From assembly GCF_016482785.1 (NCBI RefSeq), contig NZ_JAEMXM010000009.1, forward strand, positions 54,264-118,263: 64,000 nucleotides of DNA, written 5' to 3'. Under the pieces are notes generated by a model that made no database searches, was not told where the DNA came from, and worked only from the letters and a program-made list of their open reading frames with translations. Below, piece after piece: positions 53,173 through 61,251 of the stretch. The translations under genes were made by a program, and so were the position numbers. The number at the start of each line of letters is the position of its first letter. The first letter of the stretch is position 1. The DNA comes from Paenibacillus alkalitolerans (lineage in GTDB: Bacteria > Bacillota > Bacilli > Paenibacillales > YIM-B00363).

Positions 53173-55458
53173 ATGACTCTGAATCGTCAAACAAGCGGAA
53201 ACCGTTGGCGGATCAGGCCTGACGGCAAGGAGAAAGTGTCCGGACGGCTCGTCTATTTAACGGATATGAGCGCGGAGCACATGCTGTTTGGCCGCGTGCT
53301 GCGGAGCCCGCTTCCTCACGCTTGGATCGTGTCCGTGCGAACGGATAAAGCGGAGCGTCTGCCGGGGGTGCGGGCGGTGCTCACTTCGAAAGCCGTTCCC
53401 GGCTTGAACCGGTTCGGCATCGCGTTCCCCCATCAACCGGTGTTTTGCGAGGACCGGGTCCGGTACGTCGGCGACGCGATCGCCGCGGTCGCCGCGGACA
53501 GCGGCGACATCGCCGAACACGCCTTGTCGCTTATCGAGGTCGATTTCGAGCCGCTGCCCGTTATCGACGATCCGGAGAAGGCGCTGGAAGACGATTCGCC
53601 CCGGCTGTATGCGGAAGGCAACGTGCTTCATCGCACCGAGTACAGGAAAGGAAATACGGCGGAAGCATTTGCGCGATGCGCGCGCATTGTCGAAGAAACG
53701 TATTGGACGCCGCGGCAAATGCATACGTATATGGAAACGGAAGGGGGACTGTTCGTCCCTGAAGAGAATGGAAGATTAACGGTGTACTCGGCGACGCAGC
53801 ACGGGCTTATGGACCGGATGCAGCTATCCCGCATTCTTGACGTTCCCGAATCGGATATACGCGTCATATCGAGCCCGATCGGCGGATCGTTCGGCGGCAA
53901 AGACGAGCTTAACGTCCAGCCGTACGGCGCATTGCTGGCGCTGCGGACAGGCCGCCCGGTCAAGATGCACAACTCGAGGGCGGAATCGGTGCGCGGCGGG
54001 TTAAAGCGGCATCCGATGAAAATTACGATGAAAACCGGCACGGACGAAGAAGGACGATTGATTGCCCATCAGGTTCGCATCGTTTCGGATACGGGCGCTT
54101 ATGCGACGTTGGGCGCCCAAGTGCTCAATTTTTGCACCGAGCATGTCACCGGACCGTACAGATTCGAGAATGTCGACGTCGAGGGGGTTGCAGTCTATAC
54201 AAATAACGGCGTTTCCGGAGAATTCCGGGGCTTCGGAGGAAATCAGGCGATCTTTGCCTTGGAGGGACAGATGGACCGGCTCGCCGAAGCGTACGGCATG
54301 GATCCGTGGGAGTTTCGGGCTTTGAATTTGCGCCGGTACGGCGATCCGGGGCCGTTGGGACAGCGGATCGCCCAGACGGACGGCGCGAAGCAAGTTTGGG
54401 AAGCGATTGAGCAATGCGCGCTGCGGGCGGAAAGTAAGGAAGAGAACGCCCCCTCCAAACTCGAGCCATGGATTCGTACCGGCGTCGGAGCCGCGTTGGC
54501 CATGCACGGCGCAGGTCTCGGCTTCGGCATACCGGATCCGGGCGCAGGGCGGTTATCGCTCGCTTCGGACGGGAAAATCGAGGCCGTATTCGGATACGAA
54601 GAGTTCGGGCAAGGGTTGCTCGCGACGCTCGAGCAGATGCTGATCGAACAATTCGGTTTTGCCGCGGACGACTTGCGGATCGTAATCGGCGACACCGATG
54701 CCGTACCCGACAGCGGCTCGAGCACCGCTTCCCGCGCGACGACGATGATGTGGACGGCTCTTTCGCGGCTGAAGCCCGACTTTACCCGCCGCTTGCTGGA
54801 GACAGCCTCCTCCGTCACCGGCAAACCGGCCGGCAGCCTGACGGTGGGGCCCGGCGGCATATCGGAGAACGGCGGCGGCATAGTGCTGTCCTACGCCGAG
54901 CTTGCCGGCGCGATCGGACAACCGATCGTGTGCGAAACCAAATTCCATTATCCGCTGACGCCGGACGAACGCGTCGGCGCACATTTTCTTTACACTTACG
55001 CGGCGGTGGCGGTAAAGGTTGAAGTGAACACGCTCACCGGACGCGTGCGCGTATTGGATCAGTTCCACACTGTCGCCGCCGGTCCGGTTGTGAATCCGCA
55101 AGGCTATCTCGGCCAGATCGAAGGGGGGAGCGGCATGGCGCTGGGCTTTACGCTCATGGAAGACGCTCTGATGGACGGCGGCCGCTACTTAACGAACAAC
55201 TTGGACACATACTTGATTCCGACGATCGCCGATATGAACGGAGAGATTCGCGTGGAGCCGATCGAGGAATTGCCGGAACACGACGTATACGGTCCCCGAG
55301 GCGTCGGAGAGATCGGATCGGTTTCGCTGGCGCCGGCAATCGCTTCGGCTATATATCAAGCGGTCGGCAAGCGGGTCGTCAAGCTTCCGATAGAGCCGGA
55401 GCTGCTGCTGGAAGCGCCGTTTATCGTTGCGGAAGGCGGTGGCCGGAATGCTGAATGA
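53173..55458 (+). CDS. pucD: Xanthine dehydrogenase molybdenum-binding subunit (PucD)
   Basis: A 761-residue catalytic subunit that oxidises hypoxanthine and xanthine to urate. Features: the N-terminal hammerhead domain (GKEKVSGRLVYLTDM), the Mo-cofactor loops GGSFGGKDE (about 237) and EFRGFGGNQ, and the catalytic base Glu713 in RGVGEIG. Residues for purine binding beyond these cannot be assigned by eye. ATG 53173 follows AAAGGGGTG. The 2Fe-2S subunit overlaps its end by 11 bases. Confidence 0.94.
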   Translation: MTLNRQTSGNRWRIRPDGKEKVSGRLVYLTDMSAEHMLFGRVLRSPLPHAWIVSVRTDKAERLPGVRAVLTSKAVPGLNRFGIAFPHQPVFCEDRVRYVGDAIAAVAADSGDIAEHALSLIEVDFEPLPVIDDPEKALEDDSPRLYAEGNVLHRTEYRKGNTAEAFARCARIVEETYWTPRQMHTYMETEGGLFVPEENGRLTVYSATQHGLMDRMQLSRILDVPESDIRVISSPIGGSFGGKDELNVQPYGALLALRTGRPVKMHNSRAESVRGGLKRHPMKITMKTGTDEEGRLIAHQVRIVSDTGAYATLGAQVLNFCTEHVTGPYRFENVDVEGVAVYTNNGVSGEFRGFGGNQAIFALEGQMDRLAEAYGMDPWEFRALNLRRYGDPGPLGQRIAQTDGAKQVWEAIEQCALRAESKEENAPSKLEPWIRTGVGAALAMHGAGLGFGIPDPGAGRLSLASDGKIEAVFGYEEFGQGLLATLEQMLIEQFGFAADDLRIVIGDTDAVPDSGSSTASRATTMMWTALSRLKPDFTRRLLETASSVTGKPAGSLTVGPGGISENGGGIVLSYAELAGAIGQPIVCETKFHYPLTPDERVGAHFLYTYAAVAVKVEVNTLTGRVRVLDQFHTVAAGPVVNPQGYLGQIEGGSGMALGFTLMEDALMDGGRYLTNNLDTYLIPTIADMNGEIRVEPIEELPEHDVYGPRGVGEIGSVSLAPAIASAIYQAVGKRVVKLPIEPELLLEAPFIVAEGGGRNAE

Positions 55459-55951
55459 AACAAAACAAGCGGAACGCGCCGGGAAATACCGTTTGGAGTG
55501 CGAAATCAACGGGACGCCGCTGACACTCGATGTTCCCCCATCGAGACGGCTTCTTTCCATCTTGCGGGACGACCTGCAGATGACCGGAACGAAGCGCTCC
55601 TGCGAAATCGGGCGGTGCGGCGCCTGCATGGTATTGATGGACGGCAAGCCGGTCAACTCTTGTCTGACCATGGCGTATCAGTGCGCAGGCGCGCAAATTA
55701 CGACGATTGAAGGATTGAGCGGCGGTGATGATGCCCTCCACCCGATTCAACAAGCTTTCCTGGAAGAGGGCGGATTTCAATGCGGGTATTGCACGCCCGG
55801 CATGATTGTTTCGGTCAAGGCGCTGTTGGATGAAAACCCGAAGCCGTGTCAAGCGGAGATTGAAGAAGCGTTATCCGGCAATTTGTGCCGGTGTACAGGG
55901 TACGGAGGCATCGTGCGGGCTGTGCAAAAGGCGATAGGTACAGGGGGATAA
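55448..55951 (+). CDS. pucE: Xanthine dehydrogenase 2Fe-2S subunit (PucE)
   Basis: A 167-residue electron-transfer subunit with both clusters: the plant-type 2Fe-2S motif CEIGRCGACMVLMDG with the fourth Cys in VNSC, and the C-terminal cluster CGYCTPGM with CRCTGY. It passes electrons from the Mo site to FAD. ATG 55448 begins 11 bases before the pucD stop; AAGGCGG precedes it. All three Xdh subunits are in the order FAD-Mo-FeS, as in Bacillus pucCDE. Confidence 0.94.
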   Translation: MLNETKQAERAGKYRLECEINGTPLTLDVPPSRRLLSILRDDLQMTGTKRSCEIGRCGACMVLMDGKPVNSCLTMAYQCAGAQITTIEGLSGGDDALHPIQQAFLEEGGFQCGYCTPGMIVSVKALLDENPKPCQAEIEEALSGNLCRCTGYGGIVRAVQKAIGTGG

Positions 55952-55956
55952 ACCGC

Positions 55957-56478
55957 ATGGGGGAAAAAATGGCATTGGACCGCATCAACTCGTTGAGCAA
56001 ACACGAGTTTGTGCGCACGTTGGGAGGCATCTTCGAACATTCGCCTTGGGTGGCGGAAGAGGCTTTTGCATCTGCTCCGTTTCGTACCGTGGATGAACTG
56101 CATCATACGATGATGCAGGAGGTGAGCGAGTCGAGTGAAGACCGGGTGCTGTCGTTATTCCGCGCCCATCCCGATTTAGCGACACGGCTCAGAATCAGCG
56201 AGCTTTCCGCGGCGGAGCAGCAAGGGGCCGGTCTCGACCGGTTGACCCCGGCGGAATATGAACGATTCTCCGCTTATAATTTCTCATACACCCGCAAGTT
56301 CGGATTTCCGTTCATATTCGCGGTTCGCGGTAAGACGAAGGCTGACATAATGGAGGCCATGCAGCGAAGACTTCTGTGCTCCCCTAAGGAGGAACGGGAG
56401 CAAGCATTGCAGGAGATCGGGAAAATCGCGAGATTCCGCCTGAACGACCTATTAGACCAACTTGGGAAGGATGAATGA
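55957..56478 (+). CDS. uraD: 2-oxo-4-hydroxy-4-carboxy-5-ureidoimidazoline decarboxylase
   Basis: A 173-residue OHCU decarboxylase that produces (S)-allantoin. The family signature is LFRAHPDLATR with the catalytic His, and FPFIFAVRGKTK is the second conserved block; the N-terminal IFEHSPWVAEEAF is also typical. ATG 55957 has GGGGG about 9 bases upstream; ATG 55969 is an alternative. In Bacillus subtilis this domain is the N-terminal half of PucL; here it is a separate gene that overlaps the uricase gene by 4 bases. Confidence 0.92.
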   Translation: MGEKMALDRINSLSKHEFVRTLGGIFEHSPWVAEEAFASAPFRTVDELHHTMMQEVSESSEDRVLSLFRAHPDLATRLRISELSAAEQQGAGLDRLTPAEYERFSAYNFSYTRKFGFPFIFAVRGKTKADIMEAMQRRLLCSPKEEREQALQEIGKIARFRLNDLLDQLGKDE

Positions 56479-57443
56479 ACATGTTGGAGCCGATCAACGG
56501 ACGCACGATGTATTACGGCAAAGGCGATGTGCTGGCGTACCGCACATACTCGAAGCCGCTTGCCGTTTCGCCGGTTCCCGAATCCGGCTTTCTCGGCAAC
56601 GAGAACGTCATTTTTGCCCACAATATCAAATTCGCCGTCACGGGAGAGGCGTTTCTTCCGTCATTCTCCGAGGGAGACAACTCTATGGTCGTGGCGACGG
56701 ACTCTATGAAAAATTTTATATTGCGCCAGGGGGCATCATATGAAGGCAGCACGACCGAGGGCTTTCTCGCGTTCGTAAGCGAACGGTTTATGAATAAGTA
56801 CGGTCATATCACGGCCATCTCGATTGCCGGGGACCGGCTGCCGTTCGACGGCGTGCGGGTTGCGGCCGGCGGAGACGGAGTCCAAGAGAGCGGGCTTGTG
56901 TTCCGGCGATCGCACAATGAATCCGCGTCGGCGTCGTTGGAGATTCGCCGCACGGCCGAAGGGGCGGCAATCGTTTCGCATCGGTGCATGCTGAAAGATT
57001 TGCAATTGATCAAGGTGAGCGGAAGCTCGTTTCACGGATTTATCCGGGACGAATATACGACGCTTCCGGACAGCTACGACCGTCCGCTGTTTATTTTCCT
57101 CAATATCGGGTGGACATACGAGCAGGTTCGGCACGCGATTGACGGCGACTCCGGCAAATACGTCGCGGCGGAGCAAATCCGGGACATCGCGCAGACGGTG
57201 TTCCACGAAAAAAACAGCCCGTCCATACAATGGCTCATCTGTCAAATCGGAATCCAGATTTTGGAACGGTTTCCGCAATTGGCGGAAGTGAATTTCGAAT
57301 CCAACAACCGCACGTGGGAAACGATCGCGGAAAACGTCGGCGATTCGAAAGGCGGCGTATTTACGGAACCGCGCCCGCCATACGGTTTTCAAGGTTTTTC
57401 GATGACTCGGGAAGACTTGAACACGGGCGGGAAGCTCGGATGA
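56475..57443 (+). CDS. pucL: Urate oxidase (uricase)
   Basis: A 322-residue cofactor-free enzyme that oxidises urate to 5-hydroxyisourate. The tandem T-fold repeats are visible; the catalytic Lys lies in MYYGKGDVLAYRT and the Thr in VVATDSMKNFIL, and the second repeat contains SFHGFIRDEYTTLPDSYDR. The ATG at 56475 overlaps the uraD stop (ATGA); ATG 56481 is possible. It ends with an ATGA overlap into the HIU hydrolase. Length matches a uricase lacking the fused decarboxylase. Confidence 0.94.
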   Translation: MNMLEPINGRTMYYGKGDVLAYRTYSKPLAVSPVPESGFLGNENVIFAHNIKFAVTGEAFLPSFSEGDNSMVVATDSMKNFILRQGASYEGSTTEGFLAFVSERFMNKYGHITAISIAGDRLPFDGVRVAAGGDGVQESGLVFRRSHNESASASLEIRRTAEGAAIVSHRCMLKDLQLIKVSGSSFHGFIRDEYTTLPDSYDRPLFIFLNIGWTYEQVRHAIDGDSGKYVAAEQIRDIAQTVFHEKNSPSIQWLICQIGIQILERFPQLAEVNFESNNRTWETIAENVGDSKGGVFTEPRPPYGFQGFSMTREDLNTGGKLG

Positions 57444-57802
57444 GCGGCCGTTTGACCACTCACGTGCTGGATGTGTCGCGAGGAAAGCCGGCTGAAGGGA
57501 TGCGCGTTCAGCTTTGGAGACTGGATGACGGAGAGGCGTCCGTCTTGGTGGCGGAATCGTTGACGAATTGCGACGGCAGGCTGGATCGTCCGCTGCTTGA
57601 GCAACAAACGATGGAGGCGGGAACGTATCAGCTTCTCTTCTTTGCAGGGGACTATTTCGCCCGATGCCGCCATGAAGCGGAACCGCCGGCGCCGTTTCTT
57701 GACATCGTTCCGGTGCGGTTCACGATATCGAATCCCCATGAGCACTATCATGTCCCCTTGCTGGCGGCGCCGGGAGGGTACAGCACCTACCGGGGTAGTT
57801 AG
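57440..57802 (+). CDS. pucM: 5-hydroxyisourate hydrolase (PucM)
   Basis: A 120-residue transthyretin-like enzyme that opens hydroxyisourate to OHCU. The N-terminal HVLDVSRGKPAEGM and the C-terminal signature YRGS are present, with the catalytic VRF and HYHVPLLAAPGGYSTYRGS segment. It overlaps the uricase stop by 4 bases. This completes the set uraD-uricase-HIU hydrolase in one run of overlapping genes. Confidence 0.95.
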   Translation: MSGRLTTHVLDVSRGKPAEGMRVQLWRLDDGEASVLVAESLTNCDGRLDRPLLEQQTMEAGTYQLLFFAGDYFARCRHEAEPPAPFLDIVPVRFTISNPHEHYHVPLLAAPGGYSTYRGS

Positions 57803-57846
57803 TAGGGACCGGACGGCCGACACGCTTCGGCAGTGAGGGCATCAGG

Positions 57847-57876
57847 TGGAGCTGCTCCCGATTGGGATGGTATAAT
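57847..57876 (+). promoter_or_regulatory. Candidate extended -10 promoter of the adenine deaminase gene
   Basis: TGGTATAAT (extended -10 with TATAAT at 57871-57876) with a weak TGGAGC 18 bases upstream, about 60 bases before the ade start. It would give ade expression independent of the upstream operon. Confidence 0.6.
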
Positions 57877-57936
57877 GGGACAAGCGCAAGGGATTATGAT
57901 CGGTGAAAACGGTGTGTCAAGCTCGGGGGGATTGTC

Positions 57937-59751
57937 ATGAATGTTTTTCGAAAGCCTTTGGCTGATTGCGTTCCCGAATTGGTTGCGACGGCAAGAGGCG
58001 AAAAAGCGGCGACGCTCGTCATTAAAAATGCATCCTTGGTCAATGTTTGTTCAGGCGAAATTCTCCGAGGTATGAACATCGGAGTGCAAGGCTCGCGCAT
58101 CGCCTATGTCGGCAAAACGATAGACCATATGGTCGGCGAGCGGACTCAGGTCATCGATGCGGCCGGAGCTTACGCCGCACCCGGCTTGTTGGACGGTCAC
58201 TGCCATATCGAAAGCACGCAGCTGACCGTAACCGAATTTGCGAGAGCCGTGCTGCCGCTCGGTACGACGGGGGGATTTTTCGATGCGCACGAAATCGCCA
58301 ACGTCTTCGGCTTGAAGGGGATCCGCCATATGCTGGAGGAAGCGCGGACGACTCCTTTAGCTGCGTATATGCAGGTCGCGTCATGCGTTCCGTCGGCGGG
58401 GTCCGAGTTTGAAACGGCAGGCGCTGCGCTCGGTCCGGAAGAAGTGGCGGAGGCGTTCGGTTGGGGGCACGACGTGATCGCGCTGGGAGAGGTCATGAAT
58501 TTCCCCGGCGTTGTGTACGGCGATGAAAAGATGATCGGTGAAATACAGGCGACATTGCGTGCGGGAAGAGTGGCGGACGGTCATTTCACTTGGCCTGCTG
58601 ACGACTGGAGGCTTCCCGTGTATGCCGCGGCCGGAGTGACCGGCGACCATGAGTGCGTCACGCCGGAGGACGTAATCGAGCGCGTCCGGTTGGGCATGTA
58701 TGCGAAGATGCGCAGAGGCTCCGCATGGCACGATGTGGCCGAGACGATCAAAGCGCATACGGAGTCCGGATTGGATACGCGCCGAATGATGCTCGTCACC
58801 GACGACCGCAGCTCGGAATCGTTGAGGGACGAAGGTCATATGAACTTCGTGCTTCGCCACGCAATCGCACAAGGCGTGAAGCCTGTGACCGCATTCCAGA
58901 TGGCGACGATCAACACGGCCGAACGGTTCGGCGTCGCCCGCGACGTCGGATCGATTACGCCCGGGTCGTTCGCGGATATTATTTTGCTGGACGGCAATTT
59001 GGCGGATGTGAACGTGGCGATGACGATCGCCGCCGGACGGGTCGCGGCCGAGAACGGACGCATGACGGTATCGCTGCCGGGTTACGAGTATCCGGATGAA
59101 GTGCTGCATTCGGTGCATGTGTCGAAGCCGGCCGTTCCCGATGATTTTATAATTCATGCGCCGATTGAATCCGGGACGGTTCGCACCCGGGTCATTGAAG
59201 TGCGCGAAAACCATGTCGAGACCGCAGAAAGGGTCGTATCTTTACCGGTTAGCGGGCATCGGCTTGCGGTCGGCGGCGGGGACGGACTGTGCAAAATCGC
59301 CGTGATCGAAAGACACAAGGGCACGGGCGGTCGCAGCGTCGGAGTCGTCTCGAACATCGGTTTTCACAAACCTGCGGCCATTGCGATGACGGTTGCCCAC
59401 GACAGCCACAATCTGCTCGTCATCGGCAATTCGGATGAGTTGATGGCTCAAGCGGCCAATGCGGTAGTTGCCATACAAGGCGGGGTGGCCGTCGTCACCG
59501 GGGAGGGGCGTACTGAGTTTCCCCTGCGCATCGCCGGACTCATGTCGACCGAGCCGTTCGAGACGGTGGCCGAACAATCCGCGGCGATCAGCAAAGCGCT
59601 TTACGACGCAGGCTGCACAATGAATTACGCGTTCATGACGCTGTCGCTGCTCGCGCTTGTGGTCATTCCGACGCTCCGGCTGTCCGACCGCGGCCTCGTA
59701 CGCATATCCCCGGAAGGGATTCGGATCGTTTCTTTGTTTTGCGACGAGTGA
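57937..59751 (+). CDS. ade: Adenine deaminase (Ade/YerA type)
   Basis: A 604-residue amidohydrolase that converts adenine to hypoxanthine. The metal-binding motif DGHCHIES, the downstream FFDAHEIANVFG and the C-terminal adenine deaminase domain (SNIGFHKPAAIAMTVAHDSHNLLVIG, with GGVAVV) are present. The canonical form has DPHEIANV; here it is DAHEIANV, close to the YerA-like branch, so substrate identity should be tested. ATG 57937 follows GGGGG. The product feeds the xanthine dehydrogenase encoded upstream. Confidence 0.87.
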   Translation: MNVFRKPLADCVPELVATARGEKAATLVIKNASLVNVCSGEILRGMNIGVQGSRIAYVGKTIDHMVGERTQVIDAAGAYAAPGLLDGHCHIESTQLTVTEFARAVLPLGTTGGFFDAHEIANVFGLKGIRHMLEEARTTPLAAYMQVASCVPSAGSEFETAGAALGPEEVAEAFGWGHDVIALGEVMNFPGVVYGDEKMIGEIQATLRAGRVADGHFTWPADDWRLPVYAAAGVTGDHECVTPEDVIERVRLGMYAKMRRGSAWHDVAETIKAHTESGLDTRRMMLVTDDRSSESLRDEGHMNFVLRHAIAQGVKPVTAFQMATINTAERFGVARDVGSITPGSFADIILLDGNLADVNVAMTIAAGRVAAENGRMTVSLPGYEYPDEVLHSVHVSKPAVPDDFIIHAPIESGTVRTRVIEVRENHVETAERVVSLPVSGHRLAVGGGDGLCKIAVIERHKGTGGRSVGVVSNIGFHKPAAIAMTVAHDSHNLLVIGNSDELMAQAANAVVAIQGGVAVVTGEGRTEFPLRIAGLMSTEPFETVAEQSAAISKALYDAGCTMNYAFMTLSLLALVVIPTLRLSDRGLVRISPEGIRIVSLFCDE

Positions 59752-59823
59752 AAGTGGTGAAGTAAACTGGAGAGCGGCGCTTAAAGCGAAAAATCGCCTC
59801 TTGATACGTTACACGCTTTTGTA

Positions 59824-59848
59824 TGCAGCGGTATTTTTTACCGCTGCA
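59824..59848. repeat. Hairpin after ade
   Basis: GCAGCGGTA / TACCGCTGC with a T-rich loop about 73 bases after the ade stop. No terminal T-run, so a terminator role is uncertain. Confidence 0.5.
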
Positions 59849-59856
59849 CACTAGCT

Positions 59857-59955
59857 ATGTTCCACATGCGAAAGCGCAGCGTGCCGCAACAGCAAGAAGC
59901 GAGCTTGTATTTGAACTATCGGAAGTTTGCAGCGGAATTGTCGGGCGACAAGTAA
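59857..59955 (+). CDS. Possible 32-residue ORF, unknown
   Basis: ATG 59857 to TAA 59955 encodes a basic peptide (MFHMRKRSVPQQQ..., ending ELSGDK). It has no evident ribosome site, no recognised relative and may be chance. It is followed within 15 bases by a terminator-like hairpin, which is the only point in its favour. Confidence 0.2.
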   Translation: MFHMRKRSVPQQQEASLYLNYRKFAAELSGDK

Positions 59956-59967
59956 TGGGCCGATTCA

Positions 59968-60042
59968 AACCCGCTTAATTCGCGGGCTTTTTTATTTATA
60001 GGCCCAAGTTCTTGTCGCGAACGAACGACAAGAACTTGGGCC
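59968..60042. repeat. Two consecutive hairpins, the second a 17-bp perfect stem
   Basis: First CCCGC / GCGGG with TTTTTTATTTATA (59970-60000), a typical terminator; then GGCCCAAGTTCTTGTCG and its exact complement, with an 8-base loop (60001-60042) and TTTTGTGTTT. Confidence 0.85.
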
Positions 60043-60087
60043 TTTTGTGTTTCCTTAGAAAGTTGTCGTCGGACGACAACAACAATA

Positions 60088-60150
60088 GCCGATTCAACCC
60101 CGCATAAACAGCGGAATTTCCGATAGACAAGAACTTAACCCTTTTGTTGA
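60088..60150. repeat. Decayed second copy of the hairpin cassette
   Basis: GCCGATTCAACCCCGC...GCGG and later GACAAGAACTTAACCCTTTTGTT repeat, in degraded form, the order of the elements at 59959-60050, with a period of about 129 bases. A separate hairpin GTTGTCGT / ACGACAAC lies between (60062-60080). The remaining 60150-60560 holds an inverted repeat and nothing else recognised. Confidence 0.55.
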
Positions 60151-60282
60151 TGGAGGAATCACCATTGATCGCTCAGCTAACGGGCAGTTTAGTTACAAAT
60201 AAAGGTAATTGAATTTGCGTGAAGAATTAAATAAAACGATCATTTCGCAATCAAGGAATTTAATACTCCTGATTTAAAAAAA

Positions 60283-60341
60283 GGATAGAGATTCATGCCA
60301 CTGTGGTCACTATCACTGGTATGTTAACCAACCCTCTATCC
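60283..60341. repeat. Structured inverted repeat, ~59 bp
   Basis: GGATAGAG and CTCTATCC bound the stretch; inside, ATGCCACTG and CACTGGTAT are imperfect complements. It may be a relic of a mobile element end or a hairpin RNA. Confidence 0.5.
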
Positions 60342-60566
60342 TGTCCCCTTAGGAAAATCCACCAACCGTCGTACTTCGCCTCAAAGAAAAAATTCTCGTC
60401 GAAAGCATGATCCCCGTCAACAGATCAATCACCTTATTATTATTGTCTCAGGGGGCGCATTCTTAGAACTATAAGGAATTGGAGATTGTGCGCAACGAAT
60501 GATTGCTTAATTTTCCACATTTTATCAAGTAGAATGTTGATAAATCTTCTTGCGGGGTTGTGAAGT

Positions 60567-61247
60567 ATGGATATAAAAAAGTTTGGCGCCTATATCTCCC
60601 ATCTGCGGAAGGAACATGACTTAACACAATCGCATCTGGCAGATTTTCTGAGCGTCACAAGACAAGCGATTTCAAGATGGGAAGTGGGCGACTCATTCCC
60701 GGACATTGCAATGCTACCGAAACTTTCAGAAATATTCTGCGTTACGGTCGATCAACTATTAAACTGCGGCGAGGAAGAAAAAGACGAGAGCAAAATTTTG
60801 CGGTATATCGTCGACGGGCGTGCGGATCAAGTCATTGGGTTGTTGAAACAAGAGGAAGTGGGTGCGGAATCGGTTGTGAACATCGCCCCCCTGGTGAAAG
60901 CCAGTACACTGGAGTTGATTGCCGAAGGTTTTGAAAAACACGGCGTTGAAATCAAACATATCGTTGAGCTTGCCGTTTATATGAACGAGACAGGGCTCAC
61001 GAAACTGATGAAAAAAGCTTCATTGGATAAACTTGATGAGGACATGTTGGAAAAATTCATCCCTTTTCTGGACGAAGAGTCGAAGGGGATTATTTTCTCA
61101 AAAATTATTGACGGTGAGTTACATGGATCATTGCTTGCAGTCATGATTCCATATTTGGACTTGCTGCGATACGGTCCATTAATTGAAGCGGCAGTAATGG
61201 AAGGACAGTTGGATGATGAAATTTTAAAGGAATTATCTAGGAGGTGA
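60567..61247 (+). CDS. XRE-family transcriptional regulator
   Basis: A 226-residue regulator. The Cro/C1-type HTH fills residues 5-62 (FGAYISHLRKEHDLTQSHLADFLSVTRQAISRWE), followed by about 160 residues of helical repeats that resemble no known ligand domain to my eye. ATG 60567 follows GGGG about 10 bases upstream. The ABC exporter gene starts 4 bases after its stop behind AGGAGGTGAGC, so the two form an operon; the regulator probably controls the exporter. Codon use and AT content are similar to the exporter and differ from the purine cluster. Confidence 0.88.
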   Translation: MDIKKFGAYISHLRKEHDLTQSHLADFLSVTRQAISRWEVGDSFPDIAMLPKLSEIFCVTVDQLLNCGEEEKDESKILRYIVDGRADQVIGLLKQEEVGAESVVNIAPLVKASTLELIAEGFEKHGVEIKHIVELAVYMNETGLTKLMKKASLDKLDEDMLEKFIPFLDEESKGIIFSKIIDGELHGSLLAVMIPYLDLLRYGPLIEAAVMEGQLDDEILKELSRR

Positions 61248-61251
61248 GCGT

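Noticed and set aside
60355..60440. Fragment resembling a short coding frame on the minus strand
   Set aside because: It has no start codon, a stop immediately upstream and no recognised similarity.
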